This document shows, in pieces, positions 9,649 to 17,875 of a DNA stretch of 64,000 bases. The translations under genes and the position numbers were made by a program. Source of the stretch: Pseudomonas sp. CBZ-4 (GTDB lineage Bacteria > Pseudomonadota > Gammaproteobacteria > Pseudomonadales > Pseudomonadaceae); contig NZ_ANNV01000175.1 of the NCBI RefSeq assembly GCF_000346755.1, forward strand, positions 62,001-126,000. Direction: 5' to 3'. How positions within the stretch are numbered: the stretch's first letter is position 1; each line of letters starts with the position of its first letter. The notes under the pieces are model-generated. The model worked only from the letters and a program-made list of their open reading frames with translations. It had not been told where the DNA came from and made no database searches.

Positions 9649-9666
9649 GCGGCGCCGAAACGCCGC
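9649..9666 (-). terminator. Hairpin between aprA and aprI
   Basis: A GCGGCG / CGCCGC stem with a six-base loop sits between the aprA stop and the aprI start. On the transcribed strand it is followed by GTTTCCC rather than a full T tract. It is more likely an attenuator or mRNA-stability element, giving more protease than inhibitor and exporter, than a complete terminator. The stem is seen; the function is inferred. Confidence 0.5.
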
Positions 9667-9675
9667 GCTGCTACA

Positions 9676-11109
9676 TCACACCACGATGTCGCCGACGGCG
9701 GCCTGGCCCACGGTGGTGACGAGGAAATCCGCCACGCCGTGCCCAGAGAAGTCTACCGCCAAGGTGCCCAGGTTGGTGCCTGAGGCGTAGGTCAATACTG
9801 CGTCACCGGCGTGCCCGGTGAACGCATTGACGAACGTCAGGCCTGCGCCTTTGGTGATGCCACTGAGGTCGATCTTGTCCGAACCGGAGGTGAAGTCAAA
9901 GATCTTGTCCGCCGCCCCAGGCTTGGAATCGGAACTGGCACCGAACACAAAGGTGTCGTTGCCCGCGCCGCCCCACAGTTGGTCGGCCCCGCCGCCGCCG
10001 TAGATGATGTCGTTGCCAGCACCGCCCTTGATCAGGTTGGCCGCGTTGTTGCCGATGATCAGGTCGTTGCCGGCGCCACCGAAGGCATTCTCCACGGTGA
10101 CGCCCTTGGCGATGGACACGTTGCCCACCAGGCCGCCAACGTCGGAGAACGAGGCTTCATTGAGGTTGATCTTCTGGTTTTGGGTAAAACCGGAGAAGTC
10201 CAGGGTGTCGTTGCCACCGCCGTCCCACACCGAGAACACCAGCTTGTCGGCATTGGACGTGGCGCTGAGGAAGTCGCGCCCGGTGTTGGAGTTGAACCCG
10301 TACGTGGTGTCGCCGGCACGGGTGTTGTAGTTGGCGCCGTAGAGCTTCTGGATCGCGGCAATGTCATCGATCAGCGGCCCGGACGCGTAGGCTTCGACCC
10401 CGCCTTTACTGAAGTTCTGGTGGGTGTTGCTTTCGCTCCAGTAGCTCATGACGCTGTAGCCGCGCGTGTCCTGTCCATAGGACGCGTCGTTGTAGGTCGG
10501 TGCGCCTTCGCCGGCGTTGTAGTCGCCGGGGTGGGCCAGACCCAGGGTGTGGCCGATTTCGTGGGTCAGGGTCTGCCGGCCATAGTTGTTCAGGTCCGGG
10601 GTCTTGTTCGGCGTGTAGCTGCTGTTGGTCAGGTACCACGAGGTGCCGTCGTAGCCTGCGCCGGTGCCGGGCAGGTAAGCGAACGCCGCCGCGCCGTCCT
10701 GGCCGCCGCTGTAGTTGCCGAAGGTCATGTGGGCGTCGCCGCCGCTGGCCTTCTCGGTGAAGGTGACGTTCGCCACATCCGCCCAGGACTGCATGGCCAG
10801 CGCGGCCTGTGCTTTCTGTTGGGCGCTGAACTGGCTGAAGCCCGAGATGCCATGTTTGTTCATGGTGCTGGACGACGCCGAGGTCAGGAAGGTGTAGGTC
10901 AGATCGATCTTGCCGTTGCCGTCAACGTCCCGGTAGGCCGCGCCGTCGCGCAGCAGCTGGGTGGCGGCCTGGTCGACGGTGTAGGACGGTTTGCCATTGA
11001 CCGTGAGGTTGCCACCACGGTCATACAGATGGCTGAAGCTATCGATTTGCGAGTAAGCGGTGCTGGCTTGCGCCGCCGACACGATAGCCTTGTCTTTAAC
11101 TTTTGACAT
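9676..11109 (-). CDS. aprA: Serralysin-type extracellular alkaline metalloprotease
   Basis: This 477-residue zinc protease is the main secreted casein-degrading enzyme of the group (AprX/AprA). The zinc motif HEIGHTLGLAH is at 183-193 and the Met-turn SVMSYW has Met221. RTX nonapeptides (GGAGNDLII, GGAGNDIIY, GGAGNDTFVF) lie at about 340-395. The C-terminus ends GDIVV, the type I export signal. There is no Sec signal peptide, as expected for AprDEF export. The gene heads the secretion cluster. The stretch before the ATG reads ACAAGGAAGT, an A-N-GGA site overlapping the ribosome site, which fits Gac/Rsm translational control. Confidence 0.95.
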   Translation of the reverse strand: MSKVKDKAIVSAAQASTAYSQIDSFSHLYDRGGNLTVNGKPSYTVDQAATQLLRDGAAYRDVDGNGKIDLTYTFLTSASSSTMNKHGISGFSQFSAQQKAQAALAMQSWADVANVTFTEKASGGDAHMTFGNYSGGQDGAAAFAYLPGTGAGYDGTSWYLTNSSYTPNKTPDLNNYGRQTLTHEIGHTLGLAHPGDYNAGEGAPTYNDASYGQDTRGYSVMSYWSESNTHQNFSKGGVEAYASGPLIDDIAAIQKLYGANYNTRAGDTTYGFNSNTGRDFLSATSNADKLVFSVWDGGGNDTLDFSGFTQNQKINLNEASFSDVGGLVGNVSIAKGVTVENAFGGAGNDLIIGNNAANLIKGGAGNDIIYGGGGADQLWGGAGNDTFVFGASSDSKPGAADKIFDFTSGSDKIDLSGITKGAGLTFVNAFTGHAGDAVLTYASGTNLGTLAVDFSGHGVADFLVTTVGQAAVGDIVV

Positions 11110-11115
11110 AAACGT

Positions 11116-11125
11116 ACTTCCTTGT
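11116..11125 (-). promoter_or_regulatory. Candidate RsmA/RsmE site over the aprA ribosome-binding site
   Basis: On the minus strand ACAAGGAAGT precedes the aprA ATG. The ANGGA core overlaps the Shine-Dalgarno, which is how CsrA/RsmA proteins block translation in this genus. The match is visible; binding is inference. Confidence 0.5.
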
Positions 11126-11475
11126 TTGCAAGTGCATCAGTCTTTGATCGATAGGAACCCCGCGGGCGAGATCGTCCTATCACTCGCCTCTTTTGAAGGC
11201 GTAAGAAAACTGACACAACTTGAAATCTTTCGTCTACATCTTTTCCTGCAGGTAAAACAGGCAAACAATTTGCGCAAAGAAGTTGCGTGCCGTATTTGTT
11301 GGGCGGACTTGGTTTTGTCCGACAAAAAACAACACCCCCTTATTTAAATATTAAATAGCGCTAAAGCCGCGCAACTTGCGCGGCAGCATTAGTTAATGGA
11401 TCCAATATATTGACAGGGTGTCATTCGCGACATTAAACGGCCACTAGTTACACTAATAATTGCAGTTGCCCCCTA
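11126..11475. other. Intergenic region upstream of aprA
   Basis: This AT-rich stretch of about 350 bases lies between aprA and the dmpA-like gene. It should hold the aprA promoter. Its clearest element is a perfect hairpin at 11366-11384 (GCCGCGC, loop AACTT, GCGCGGC). Read on the minus strand the hairpin is followed by an A/T-rich run, so it may terminate the permease/aminopeptidase transcript. No gene was found. Confidence 0.6.
11366..11384 (-). terminator. Hairpin terminator candidate after the dmpA-like gene
   Basis: A perfect 7-base stem (GCCGCGC/GCGCGGC) with a 5-base loop is followed on the minus strand by TTTAGCGCTATTTAATATTT. It lies about 90 bases past the stop of the aminopeptidase gene. 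Confidence 0.5.
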
Positions 11476-12579
11476 TTACCGGGACACACTCCAGCCGGTT
11501 TTATGCAATGCCGCCAACAGCGTGTCGCCATGCAGGCCCGGGACGCGCACGCCGTCGTCGGTGTCCATGTCTTCGCCGGCGAGGATCGCGTTGATGATCG
11601 CCTCCTCCACCGCTTCTGCCGCTGCGCTGAACAAAGGCGAGATATGGTCGTTGTTGACCATCTGCAACGCGCTGCTCAATGGCAGGCCTTTACGCCCGTA
11701 ATCGGCCGCCGGCAAATCCTGGTTGCCGGTGGCAAAGGCCAGGAACAGGTCGCCGCTGGAGTCCTCGGTGCCGCCGCCCGTGCGGGCGATGCCGATGGAC
11801 GCGCGCTGCGCCAGGCGCGTGCATTGGTGCGGCAACAACGGTGCGTCGGTGGCGATGATCACCACGATGGAGCCCATGCCCGGGGTGCCCCGCTCGGCGA
11901 ATGGCGAAGGAATGTCCAGCAGCTGGCGGCCCACCGGGTAGCCATCGACCCGCAGCTCCTGGCGCTTGCCGTGGTTGGCCTGCACCAGCACGCCGACGGT
12001 CCAGCCGCCCTGCTCCGCCGACAAGCACCGCGACGCGGTGCCGATGCCGCCCTTGAACTCATGGCAGATCATCCCGGTGCCGCCGCCCACGGCGCCTTCC
12101 TGCACCGGGCCGGATTCGGCGCTCTCCAGCGCTTCGCGCACATGCTCAGGCCCGACGTGCTGGCCCCAGATATCGTTGAGCAGGCCGTCGTAGGTCTCCA
12201 TCACCACCGGCATGCACCAATACACCGCCGGGTCCGCCAGGCGCTCGCGCTCCAGGGCGATCAGGGTGTCGCGCACCATGCCGATGCTGTGGGTGTTGGT
12301 GATGGCCAGCGGCGTGGTCAGCAACCCCGCTTCGCTGATCCACTCAAGGCCCGTGGCATCGCCGTTGCCATTGAGCACGTGATACCCGGCAAAACACGGC
12401 TGTTGCCGCGCCTCGCCGGCGCGTGGCTGCACCACGCTGACGCCGGTGCGCACCTGTTTGCCATGGATGCGGGTCTTGAGCGTGCTGTGGCCGACCCGCA
12501 CGCCCGGTACGTCGGTGATGGCATTCAGCGCGCCGGGGGTGCCCAGCCCCAAGGTGATACCCAGTTCACGTGCTCGCAT
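11476..12579 (-). CDS. P1/DmpA family aminopeptidase (S58)
   Basis: This 367-residue N-terminal nucleophile hydrolase resembles the L-aminopeptidase D-Ala-esterase DmpA and the beta-peptidyl aminopeptidases BapA. The start LGITLGLGTPGALNAITDV and the VRVGHST motif are typical. The autocleavage site is expected between Gly236 and Ser237 in GMGSIVVI, which would free the catalytic serine of the beta subunit. The ATG at 12579 has AAGGAG upstream; a GTG two codons earlier is too close to it. It follows the permease by 9 bases, so import and hydrolysis of a peptide or amide are probably coupled. The substrate cannot be read from sequence. Confidence 0.88.
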   Translation of the reverse strand: MRARELGITLGLGTPGALNAITDVPGVRVGHSTLKTRIHGKQVRTGVSVVQPRAGEARQQPCFAGYHVLNGNGDATGLEWISEAGLLTTPLAITNTHSIGMVRDTLIALERERLADPAVYWCMPVVMETYDGLLNDIWGQHVGPEHVREALESAESGPVQEGAVGGGTGMICHEFKGGIGTASRCLSAEQGGWTVGVLVQANHGKRQELRVDGYPVGRQLLDIPSPFAERGTPGMGSIVVIIATDAPLLPHQCTRLAQRASIGIARTGGGTEDSSGDLFLAFATGNQDLPAADYGRKGLPLSSALQMVNNDHISPLFSAAAEAVEEAIINAILAGEDMDTDDGVRVPGLHGDTLLAALHKTGWSVSR

Positions 12580-12588
12580 AACCACTCC

Positions 12589-13953
12589 TTACAATTTCTG
12601 GTAAGCCGGACTCGACCGGCCACTGATGCAATAGAAAATCACCGACACCGCCAGCAAGCCGGCGATGATCATCACGTCGCGCACGGAGGCCGCAGCCACC
12701 AGGGTCGCCAGCAGATACCCGGCACCCAGTACCGCCAGCAAGGCCGGCAATGGCCACAGCGGCATGCGATACGGATGCTCGCGATCGCGCAGCCACACCC
12801 GGCTCATCAAGGCGCTCAACGCCACCACCAGGTACACCAGCATGATCAACAATACGGTGAACGAAGTGAGGTCAGCGAGGTTGGAGCTGAAACTGAGCAG
12901 CGCCGAAGGCACCGCCAGGAACAGCGTCGCCAGCCACGGCGAATCCCAGCGCGGGTGAATACGCGTAAACAGGGTATTGATACGTGGCGTCCACAGCGCG
13001 TCACGGCCACTGCTGAACACCACGCGGCCGATCTGGATGACGATGGCGACGATGGCATTGAACACCGACAGAAAAATCCCCGCACTGACCAGCCGCGACA
13101 GGGTTTCATTGCCATGGCTGGTCAGCAGGTAACCGATGGGGTCCGGGCTGCTGATCATCGCACTCAGGGACGGTGCGCCGATCAACAGCGCGGTGATGGG
13201 CACCAGTTCGATTACCACCACCAACCCCAGCGACCACAACACCGCCTTGTGCACGCCCTTGCCGCCGCACTTCATGTCTTCGGCCAGCAACACCGCCGGG
13301 CCGTAGCCATTGAACGAGAACAGGCCAATCCCCACCGCACCGATCACCAAGGCCCATGGCGCCAGGTGCAACACGCCGTTTTCGACGATCTGCGGCTGGA
13401 ACAGCACGCTGACCGGCTGCACAGGGTTGCCGAAACCGAGAAACACGATCACCAGCAATGCGGCGATTTCCAACAACAGGCAGGTGCCGGTGATCCAGGC
13501 GTTGAGCTTGATATTGAGGATGGCCAGGGCGTAACTGCACACCACAATGACGAGGGCGACGGTTTGTGAGTCGAATTTTGTGCCCAGCGCGTTGTTCAGG
13601 TACGTCGCCGCGCCGGTGGCCAATACCGGCGGGATAAACAGCAGCATCACCAACACCGTCAAGAACGTCGCATAACCGGCCATGCCGCCGAACACCCGCT
13701 TGGCGTACACATATTCGCCGCCCGCGCTGTTGTGGGCGCGGCCCAGTTCGGCGTAGCAAAAGGCAAACATCAACGCGAGCAACCCGGCCATCACAAACGC
13801 CAGGAACACGCCGCTGCCGGCCTGTTGGATGGCAAACGGCGCGATGACAAACACGGAACTGGCGGGCGTAACGGCGGAAACCGGGATGGCCACCACATCG
13901 AACACACTCAGCGTGGGTTTAAGCACGCCGTCTGGCGCGGGAGAAGCACTCAT
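12589..13953 (-). CDS. APC superfamily amino-acid permease
   Basis: This 454-residue integral membrane transporter has about 12 hydrophobic segments. The first begins at about residue 17 (VVAIPVSAVTPASSVFVIAPFA), followed by an ELGRAHNSAGGEYVYAKR loop typical of the amino acid-polyamine-organocation superfamily. AGAGG lies before the ATG. It forms an operon with the aminopeptidase and is divergent from the LuxR regulator, which may control it. The substrate may be a short peptide-derived or modified amino acid; that is inference from the neighbour. Confidence 0.85.
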   Translation of the reverse strand: MSASPAPDGVLKPTLSVFDVVAIPVSAVTPASSVFVIAPFAIQQAGSGVFLAFVMAGLLALMFAFCYAELGRAHNSAGGEYVYAKRVFGGMAGYATFLTVLVMLLFIPPVLATGAATYLNNALGTKFDSQTVALVIVVCSYALAILNIKLNAWITGTCLLLEIAALLVIVFLGFGNPVQPVSVLFQPQIVENGVLHLAPWALVIGAVGIGLFSFNGYGPAVLLAEDMKCGGKGVHKAVLWSLGLVVVIELVPITALLIGAPSLSAMISSPDPIGYLLTSHGNETLSRLVSAGIFLSVFNAIVAIVIQIGRVVFSSGRDALWTPRINTLFTRIHPRWDSPWLATLFLAVPSALLSFSSNLADLTSFTVLLIMLVYLVVALSALMSRVWLRDREHPYRMPLWPLPALLAVLGAGYLLATLVAAASVRDVMIIAGLLAVSVIFYCISGRSSPAYQKL

Positions 13954-14152
13954 ATCGTTATCCTCTGCTGTTGTTTTTGGTGTGAGGCAGAAACGAAAAA
14001 TGAAGCCTTGTCGGGATATGTTTCCCGTTGAATGAAAACGACGTTATCCCCTGGGCCGCTGCCAGCCAATTCCCCTATTGGAGTACTCCCCTTGACGTCG
14101 CCCGGCAAAAGCCGAAATCTTGGCCGATCTTTTTTCCACGGGAGCCTGCGCT

Positions 14153-14938
14153 ATGAGCCTGTTCAGGGAAATCGGCCTGCACGCGGGCCTGGGCCGCACG
14201 GTCGCGCACATCGGCACCGAGCGGTTCTGGAAACAGCTGGTGCTGTTGCTGCAACAATGCCTGCCATTCGATAACGCGTTGGCGATCTTCTACCCCACCG
14301 ATGGCCCACCCCTGGCGCTGGAGGAATACGACGCGCAACCCACCAGCAAACCTGCGTCGATGCTGGTCTACCTCAATGGTTTGTATCTGCTCGACCCGTT
14401 TTTCCAAGCCTGCCGCGAGGGTTTCAGCAGCGGTGTGTACCGCCTGGAGGAAGTGGCGCCGGACCATTTTCGCCAGAGTGAGTACTTCCTCAACTACTTC
14501 CACGACAACGTGCTGGAAGACGAGGTGCAGTTCATTCTGCAAGTGCCGGGGGCCGGGACCTTGTCTCTGTCATTGGGCATGCAGCGGCGGTTCAGCGATG
14601 AAGAGACGGGACTGCTGACGATGGTGGCCGCCTGGGTGTTGCCGCTGATGCAGCAGCATTGGCAACAAAGCACCCAACGCGCACCGGCCATGGACAGCCA
14701 GATCCGCGATGCGTTGAGCCACTTCGGTTGCGGCGTGCTCTCGGAGCGCGAACTGGAAATCGCCCGCCTGGTACTGCGCGGGTTCTCGTCCAAGGCCATG
14801 GCCGAGCGCCTGAATATTTCGCCGGACACCGTGAAGGTGCACCGGCGACATTTGTACGCGAAGCTGGATATCTCGTCACAGCCGGAGTTGTTTTCGTTGT
14901 TTATCCAGTCGTTGGGGCATGATCTGGAACACCCATGA
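14153..14938 (+). CDS. LuxR-family transcriptional regulator
   Basis: This 261-residue regulator has a C-terminal LuxR/GerE helix-turn-helix: LSERELEIARLVLRGFSSKA then MAERLNISPDTVKVHRRHLY at about 196-245. The N-terminal 170 residues are a sensor region I do not recognise; they show no clear receiver aspartate set and no clear acyl-homoserine-lactone pocket. The ATG at 14153 has GGGAG upstream and is preferred to an ATG eleven codons earlier. It is divergent from the permease/aminopeptidase operon across about 200 bases, which makes that operon the likely target. Confidence 0.85.
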   Translation: MSLFREIGLHAGLGRTVAHIGTERFWKQLVLLLQQCLPFDNALAIFYPTDGPPLALEEYDAQPTSKPASMLVYLNGLYLLDPFFQACREGFSSGVYRLEEVAPDHFRQSEYFLNYFHDNVLEDEVQFILQVPGAGTLSLSLGMQRRFSDEETGLLTMVAAWVLPLMQQHWQQSTQRAPAMDSQIRDALSHFGCGVLSERELEIARLVLRGFSSKAMAERLNISPDTVKVHRRHLYAKLDISSQPELFSLFIQSLGHDLEHP

Positions 14939-15008
14939 TCGCGGTATAGAAGCCACCAGCCGACAGAGCCAGTGGCACTCTTTCGGTAGGTGGCAGCCTT
15001 CACAAGGC

Positions 15009-15431
15009 TTAACGCGACACGTTGTACTGCGCATCAATTTCTACATTTCCCGCGAAAAAATGCATGTGACCCGAAACCGCCTTCGTCTTGGGGTTATTCA
15101 AGACGGTGATAGACCCCGACTGAACAAAGTGGAGGCAGTCGCCAGGGGTAAGAATTACCGCACGGTCAAACGGAGGCTGCCCCACATGGTAGGTGCCATC
15201 GGGTGGACTTGTCCTCAAGAATGTCACGAGAACCCCCGTTGCATTAGCTGGGTCTTGCGGTTGCGAATGGTATTGCTCACCTGCAAATTCGAAACGTACA
15301 GAGTCCTCAAATATCACGACGTCCGCTGAGAATGGCCTGCTCTCATTGCCCTCTTTCACTGTGCCCGTTATGTAGTCGGCTGCTTGCTTACCCTGCGCCG
15401 GTTTCAGGTGCGTCCACGCTGGATTTCCCAT
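15009..15431 (-). CDS. Hypothetical protein, 140 aa
   Basis: I do not recognise this protein. The start at 15431 (MGNPAWTHLKPAQG) has a good AAGGGGAAAC ribosome site. The product is acidic and beta-rich, with no signal peptide or membrane segment; a segment VRFEFAGEQYHSQP and a C-terminal SGHMHFFAGNVEIDAQYN stand out. It sits between the LuxR gene and another small minus-strand gene and is probably cytoplasmic. Confidence 0.6.
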   Translation of the reverse strand: MGNPAWTHLKPAQGKQAADYITGTVKEGNESRPFSADVVIFEDSVRFEFAGEQYHSQPQDPANATGVLVTFLRTSPPDGTYHVGQPPFDRAVILTPGDCLHFVQSGSITVLNNPKTKAVSGHMHFFAGNVEIDAQYNVSR

Positions 15432-15595
15432 ATCTGTTTCCCCTTGGTTTGTTTGAGTGCTGCGCCTGTATTGAATCAGCACGCAACGCAAAAAAAACCT
15501 GTCAGAAATGACACCTTAAAACCGGCGGTTTTGATCGCCAAATAAGCTATAGTCGATGTCGCGGGGCATGATCTGGAAAGTCCTTGAACCCACCC

Positions 15596-16066
15596 TTAGT
15601 TATCACCATAGAACTTTATATGCTCAGGCAGCAACTTTACGTTGTCGACGCGAATAGAAAATAGCGGCCCCTCAGGCGTCAGTTTCATCGTCAGCGTGCT
15701 GACACCAAACGGGTTGTGGGTGATTTGCACATCCCCGACTTCCTTCGGCGCTTCATCTTGAATATGTATAGCGGTTATACCGTTTTCCTTGAGTGCTTCG
15801 GACAGGTCAATCTCGTCTTGTTTCGGATTGAAGTTGAAGATCGTATCCGGGTCATCACTCAGAGAATCGCTGGCCTTTTCATACTTGAACGTATTGGCGC
15901 CTTTTGCGCCCACCAGCTGGTCACCAGCGCCGCCGCCAATAAGGACCGAGTCCTGGCCGGGGTTGGCTTCCAGCCGCTCACGATCGTCAGTGCCCCGCAG
16001 CACGGGAAGGCTGTTTTCAGGGTGAGTCCAATTATTGGCTGGCGGAAGACTTTGTACTGAGGACAT
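15596..16066 (-). CDS. Small protein with RTX-like segment, 156 aa
   Basis: The middle of this protein (about residues 38-90) reads DSVLIGGGAGDQLVGAKG, then NTFKYEKASDS and DTIFNFNPKQDEIDLSEAL. This resembles the last RTX turns and the C-terminal beta region of serralysins and large RTX adhesins (compare aprA: NTFVFGASSDS ... KIFDFTSGSDKIDLSGI). No catalytic domain precedes it, and there is no Sec signal. AAAGGTAAC precedes the ATG. It may be a small type I secretion substrate or the remnant of a larger RTX protein. The likeness is seen; export is inferred. Confidence 0.6.
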   Translation of the reverse strand: MSSVQSLPPANNWTHPENSLPVLRGTDDRERLEANPGQDSVLIGGGAGDQLVGAKGANTFKYEKASDSLSDDPDTIFNFNPKQDEIDLSEALKENGITAIHIQDEAPKEVGDVQITHNPFGVSTLTMKLTPEGPLFSIRVDNVKLLPEHIKFYGDN

Positions 16067-16367
16067 AGTGTTACCTTTCGAAAAATGTGTAGGTTAGAGG
16101 AGACAGATGTTGCGTAGAGAAACTTCTCACGGCAAAGACATCGATTTCCACCCGGCCTTCTTAACAACCTATTTCCAGAAAGTTACAACATCCCCGAGAG
16201 ACAAAATCAAATATATTCCCACAAATGCGCAAAGCCACTAAGTGCCGACCTTTGACTGTCCAACGCATAAAATTGCAACATGTTTTTCATGACATGATTG
16301 CTGGCCACTTCCTGTTAGCCAGCAACATTTTGCTGCAACAAAATACGGTCAATTTGGCATAGCGCTC
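16067..16367. other. Intergenic region
   Basis: About 300 bases, AT-richer than the neighbours, separate the small RTX-like gene from the binding-protein gene. A hairpin at 16298-16325 (TTGCTGGC ... GCCAGCAA) lies downstream of the binding-protein stop and may end that transcript. The upstream part should hold the promoter of the RTX-like gene. No ORF is convincing. Confidence 0.5.
16298..16325 (-). terminator. Hairpin downstream of the binding-protein gene
   Basis: An 8-base perfect stem TTGCTGGC/GCCAGCAA with a 12-base loop lies about 45 bases after the stop at 16368. The T run after it is poor, so termination is only probable. Confidence 0.4.
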
Positions 16368-17447
16368 TTAACGCCCCATTCGGATGGTGTTCCACACCCG
16401 CGTCCGAATCCGGTCGATATTCAACGGCATCGCCTCCAACGCAAACAACTTGCCCATCATTTCTTCGCTCGGGTAGATCTTGGTATCGGCCTTGATCTCA
16501 GGCTCCACCAGGCTGTCAGCCGCACTGTTGCCGTTGGCGTAGTGCACCGAGTTGGTGATGTCGGCCATCACCTTGGGCTCCAGCAGGTAGTTCATGAACG
16601 CATAACCAGCCTTCTCATCCGGGGCGTCGGCGGGCATGGCCACCATGTCAAACCAGATGGCGGCGCCTTCCTTGGGGATCTGGTAGCCGATCTTCACGCC
16701 GTTCTTGGCTTCCTTGGCGCGGCTTTCAGCCTGCAGCACGTCGCCGGAGAAACCGACGGCCACGCAGATATCGCCGTTGGCCAGGTCGCCGGTGTATTTC
16801 GAGGAGTGAAAGTAAGCCACGTAGGGCCGTACTTTCATCAGCAGCGCTTCGGCTTTTTTGTAGTCCTCGGGGTTCTTGCTGTGCGGCGGCAAGCCGAGGT
16901 AGTTGAGGGCAATCGGCAGCAATTCCGGGCCGTTGTCGAGGATGGCCACGCCACATTTGCTGAGTTTCTCCATGTACTCGGGCTTGAAGATCAGGTCCCA
17001 GGAGTCCACCGGGGCGTTGTCGCCCAACACGGCCTTGACCTTGTCGATGTTGTAGCCGATGCCGGTGCTGCCCCACAGGTACGGGAAACCGTGGGCATTG
17101 CCCGGGTCGTTGTTTTCCAGGGCCTTGAGCAGCACCGGGTTGAGGTTTTTCCAGTTGGGCAACTGACTCTTGTCGAGTTTTTTCAAGGCGCCGCCCTGGA
17201 TCTGCCGTGCCATGAAGTGGTTGGATGGAAACACCACGTCATACCCGGAGTTGCCCGTCATCAGCTTGCCGTCGAGGGTTTCGTTGCTGTCATACACGTC
17301 GTAGCTGAAACCGATTCCGGTCTGTTTCTGGAAGTTCTTGGTGGTGTCCGGCGCGATGTAGCTGGACCAGTTGTAGATCTTCACCGTCTCGGCGGCCTGG
17401 CTGATAGAGGCCACCAACATCAAGGGCAACAGGGCAATGGCTTTCAT
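16368..17447 (-). CDS. Polyamine-type ABC transporter periplasmic binding protein
   Basis: This 359-residue solute-binding protein is of the PotF/PotD (SpuD/SpuE) class. The signal peptide ends SISQAA, the mature start is ETVKIYNWSSYIAPDT, and later motifs are YDVVFPSNHFMARQIQGGAL and FPYLWGSTGIGYN, all family hallmarks. AGGAAA precedes the ATG. No permease or ATPase gene is adjacent, so it probably works with a transporter encoded elsewhere. It is followed upstream by a cupin and a putrescine-oxidase-like gene, which supports a polyamine or related amine as ligand. Confidence 0.9.
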   Translation of the reverse strand: MKAIALLPLMLVASISQAAETVKIYNWSSYIAPDTTKNFQKQTGIGFSYDVYDSNETLDGKLMTGNSGYDVVFPSNHFMARQIQGGALKKLDKSQLPNWKNLNPVLLKALENNDPGNAHGFPYLWGSTGIGYNIDKVKAVLGDNAPVDSWDLIFKPEYMEKLSKCGVAILDNGPELLPIALNYLGLPPHSKNPEDYKKAEALLMKVRPYVAYFHSSKYTGDLANGDICVAVGFSGDVLQAESRAKEAKNGVKIGYQIPKEGAAIWFDMVAMPADAPDEKAGYAFMNYLLEPKVMADITNSVHYANGNSAADSLVEPEIKADTKIYPSEEMMGKLFALEAMPLNIDRIRTRVWNTIRMGR

Positions 17448-17507
17448 GGTTCGATTTCCTGGCGGTTTTAGGGCTGTTTTTATGGCAGGGGATCAAGGAT
17501 CAAAGCG

Positions 17508-17849
17508 TTACAGAATCAATACGTAGGTCTTGCGCACGGTGTCCTGGATATCCCAGATACCGGTGCTGTTGGCCGGCAACATCAGTGCATCGCCAGCTTC
17601 TATGTGGACGACGTCGCCGTTGTCGGGGGTGAAGGTGCAGCGACCCTGGATGAAATGGCAAAACTCCTGGGATTTGATCTGCCGCCGCCAGCGACCCGGG
17701 GTGCATTCCCAGATGCCGGTTTCGACGCCGTCGTTGCGTTCGACGCTCAGAGTCGAGGCCACGGCGATGGGCTCGCCCAGGGGCACGGCCACTGGCGACG
17801 AGTCCGGCAGGTGGGCGTTCAGCGTGTCTTTGAATTGAGTGATGCTCAT
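17508..17849 (-). CDS. Cupin domain protein (DUF861-like)
   Basis: This 113-residue protein is a single cupin barrel. The core reads GIWECTPGRWRRQIKSQEF, CHFIQGRCTFTPDNG and HIEAGDALMLPANSTGIWDI, typical of the small cupin_3 family found beside amine and polyamine catabolism genes. The start at 17849 (MSITQFKDTL) has GGGAAAA upstream. It is 26 bases downstream of the oxidoreductase gene, so the two are co-transcribed. Its reaction, if any, is unknown. Confidence 0.85.
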   Translation of the reverse strand: MSITQFKDTLNAHLPDSSPVAVPLGEPIAVASTLSVERNDGVETGIWECTPGRWRRQIKSQEFCHFIQGRCTFTPDNGDVVHIEAGDALMLPANSTGIWDIQDTVRKTYVLIL

Positions 17850-17875
17850 GGGTTTTCCCGTGTGAGTGGAACGGT

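Noticed and set aside
11503..13569. Plus-strand frame of 688 codons rich in His, Arg and Gln
   Set aside because: It lies opposite the aminopeptidase and permease; its composition is that of a shadow frame.
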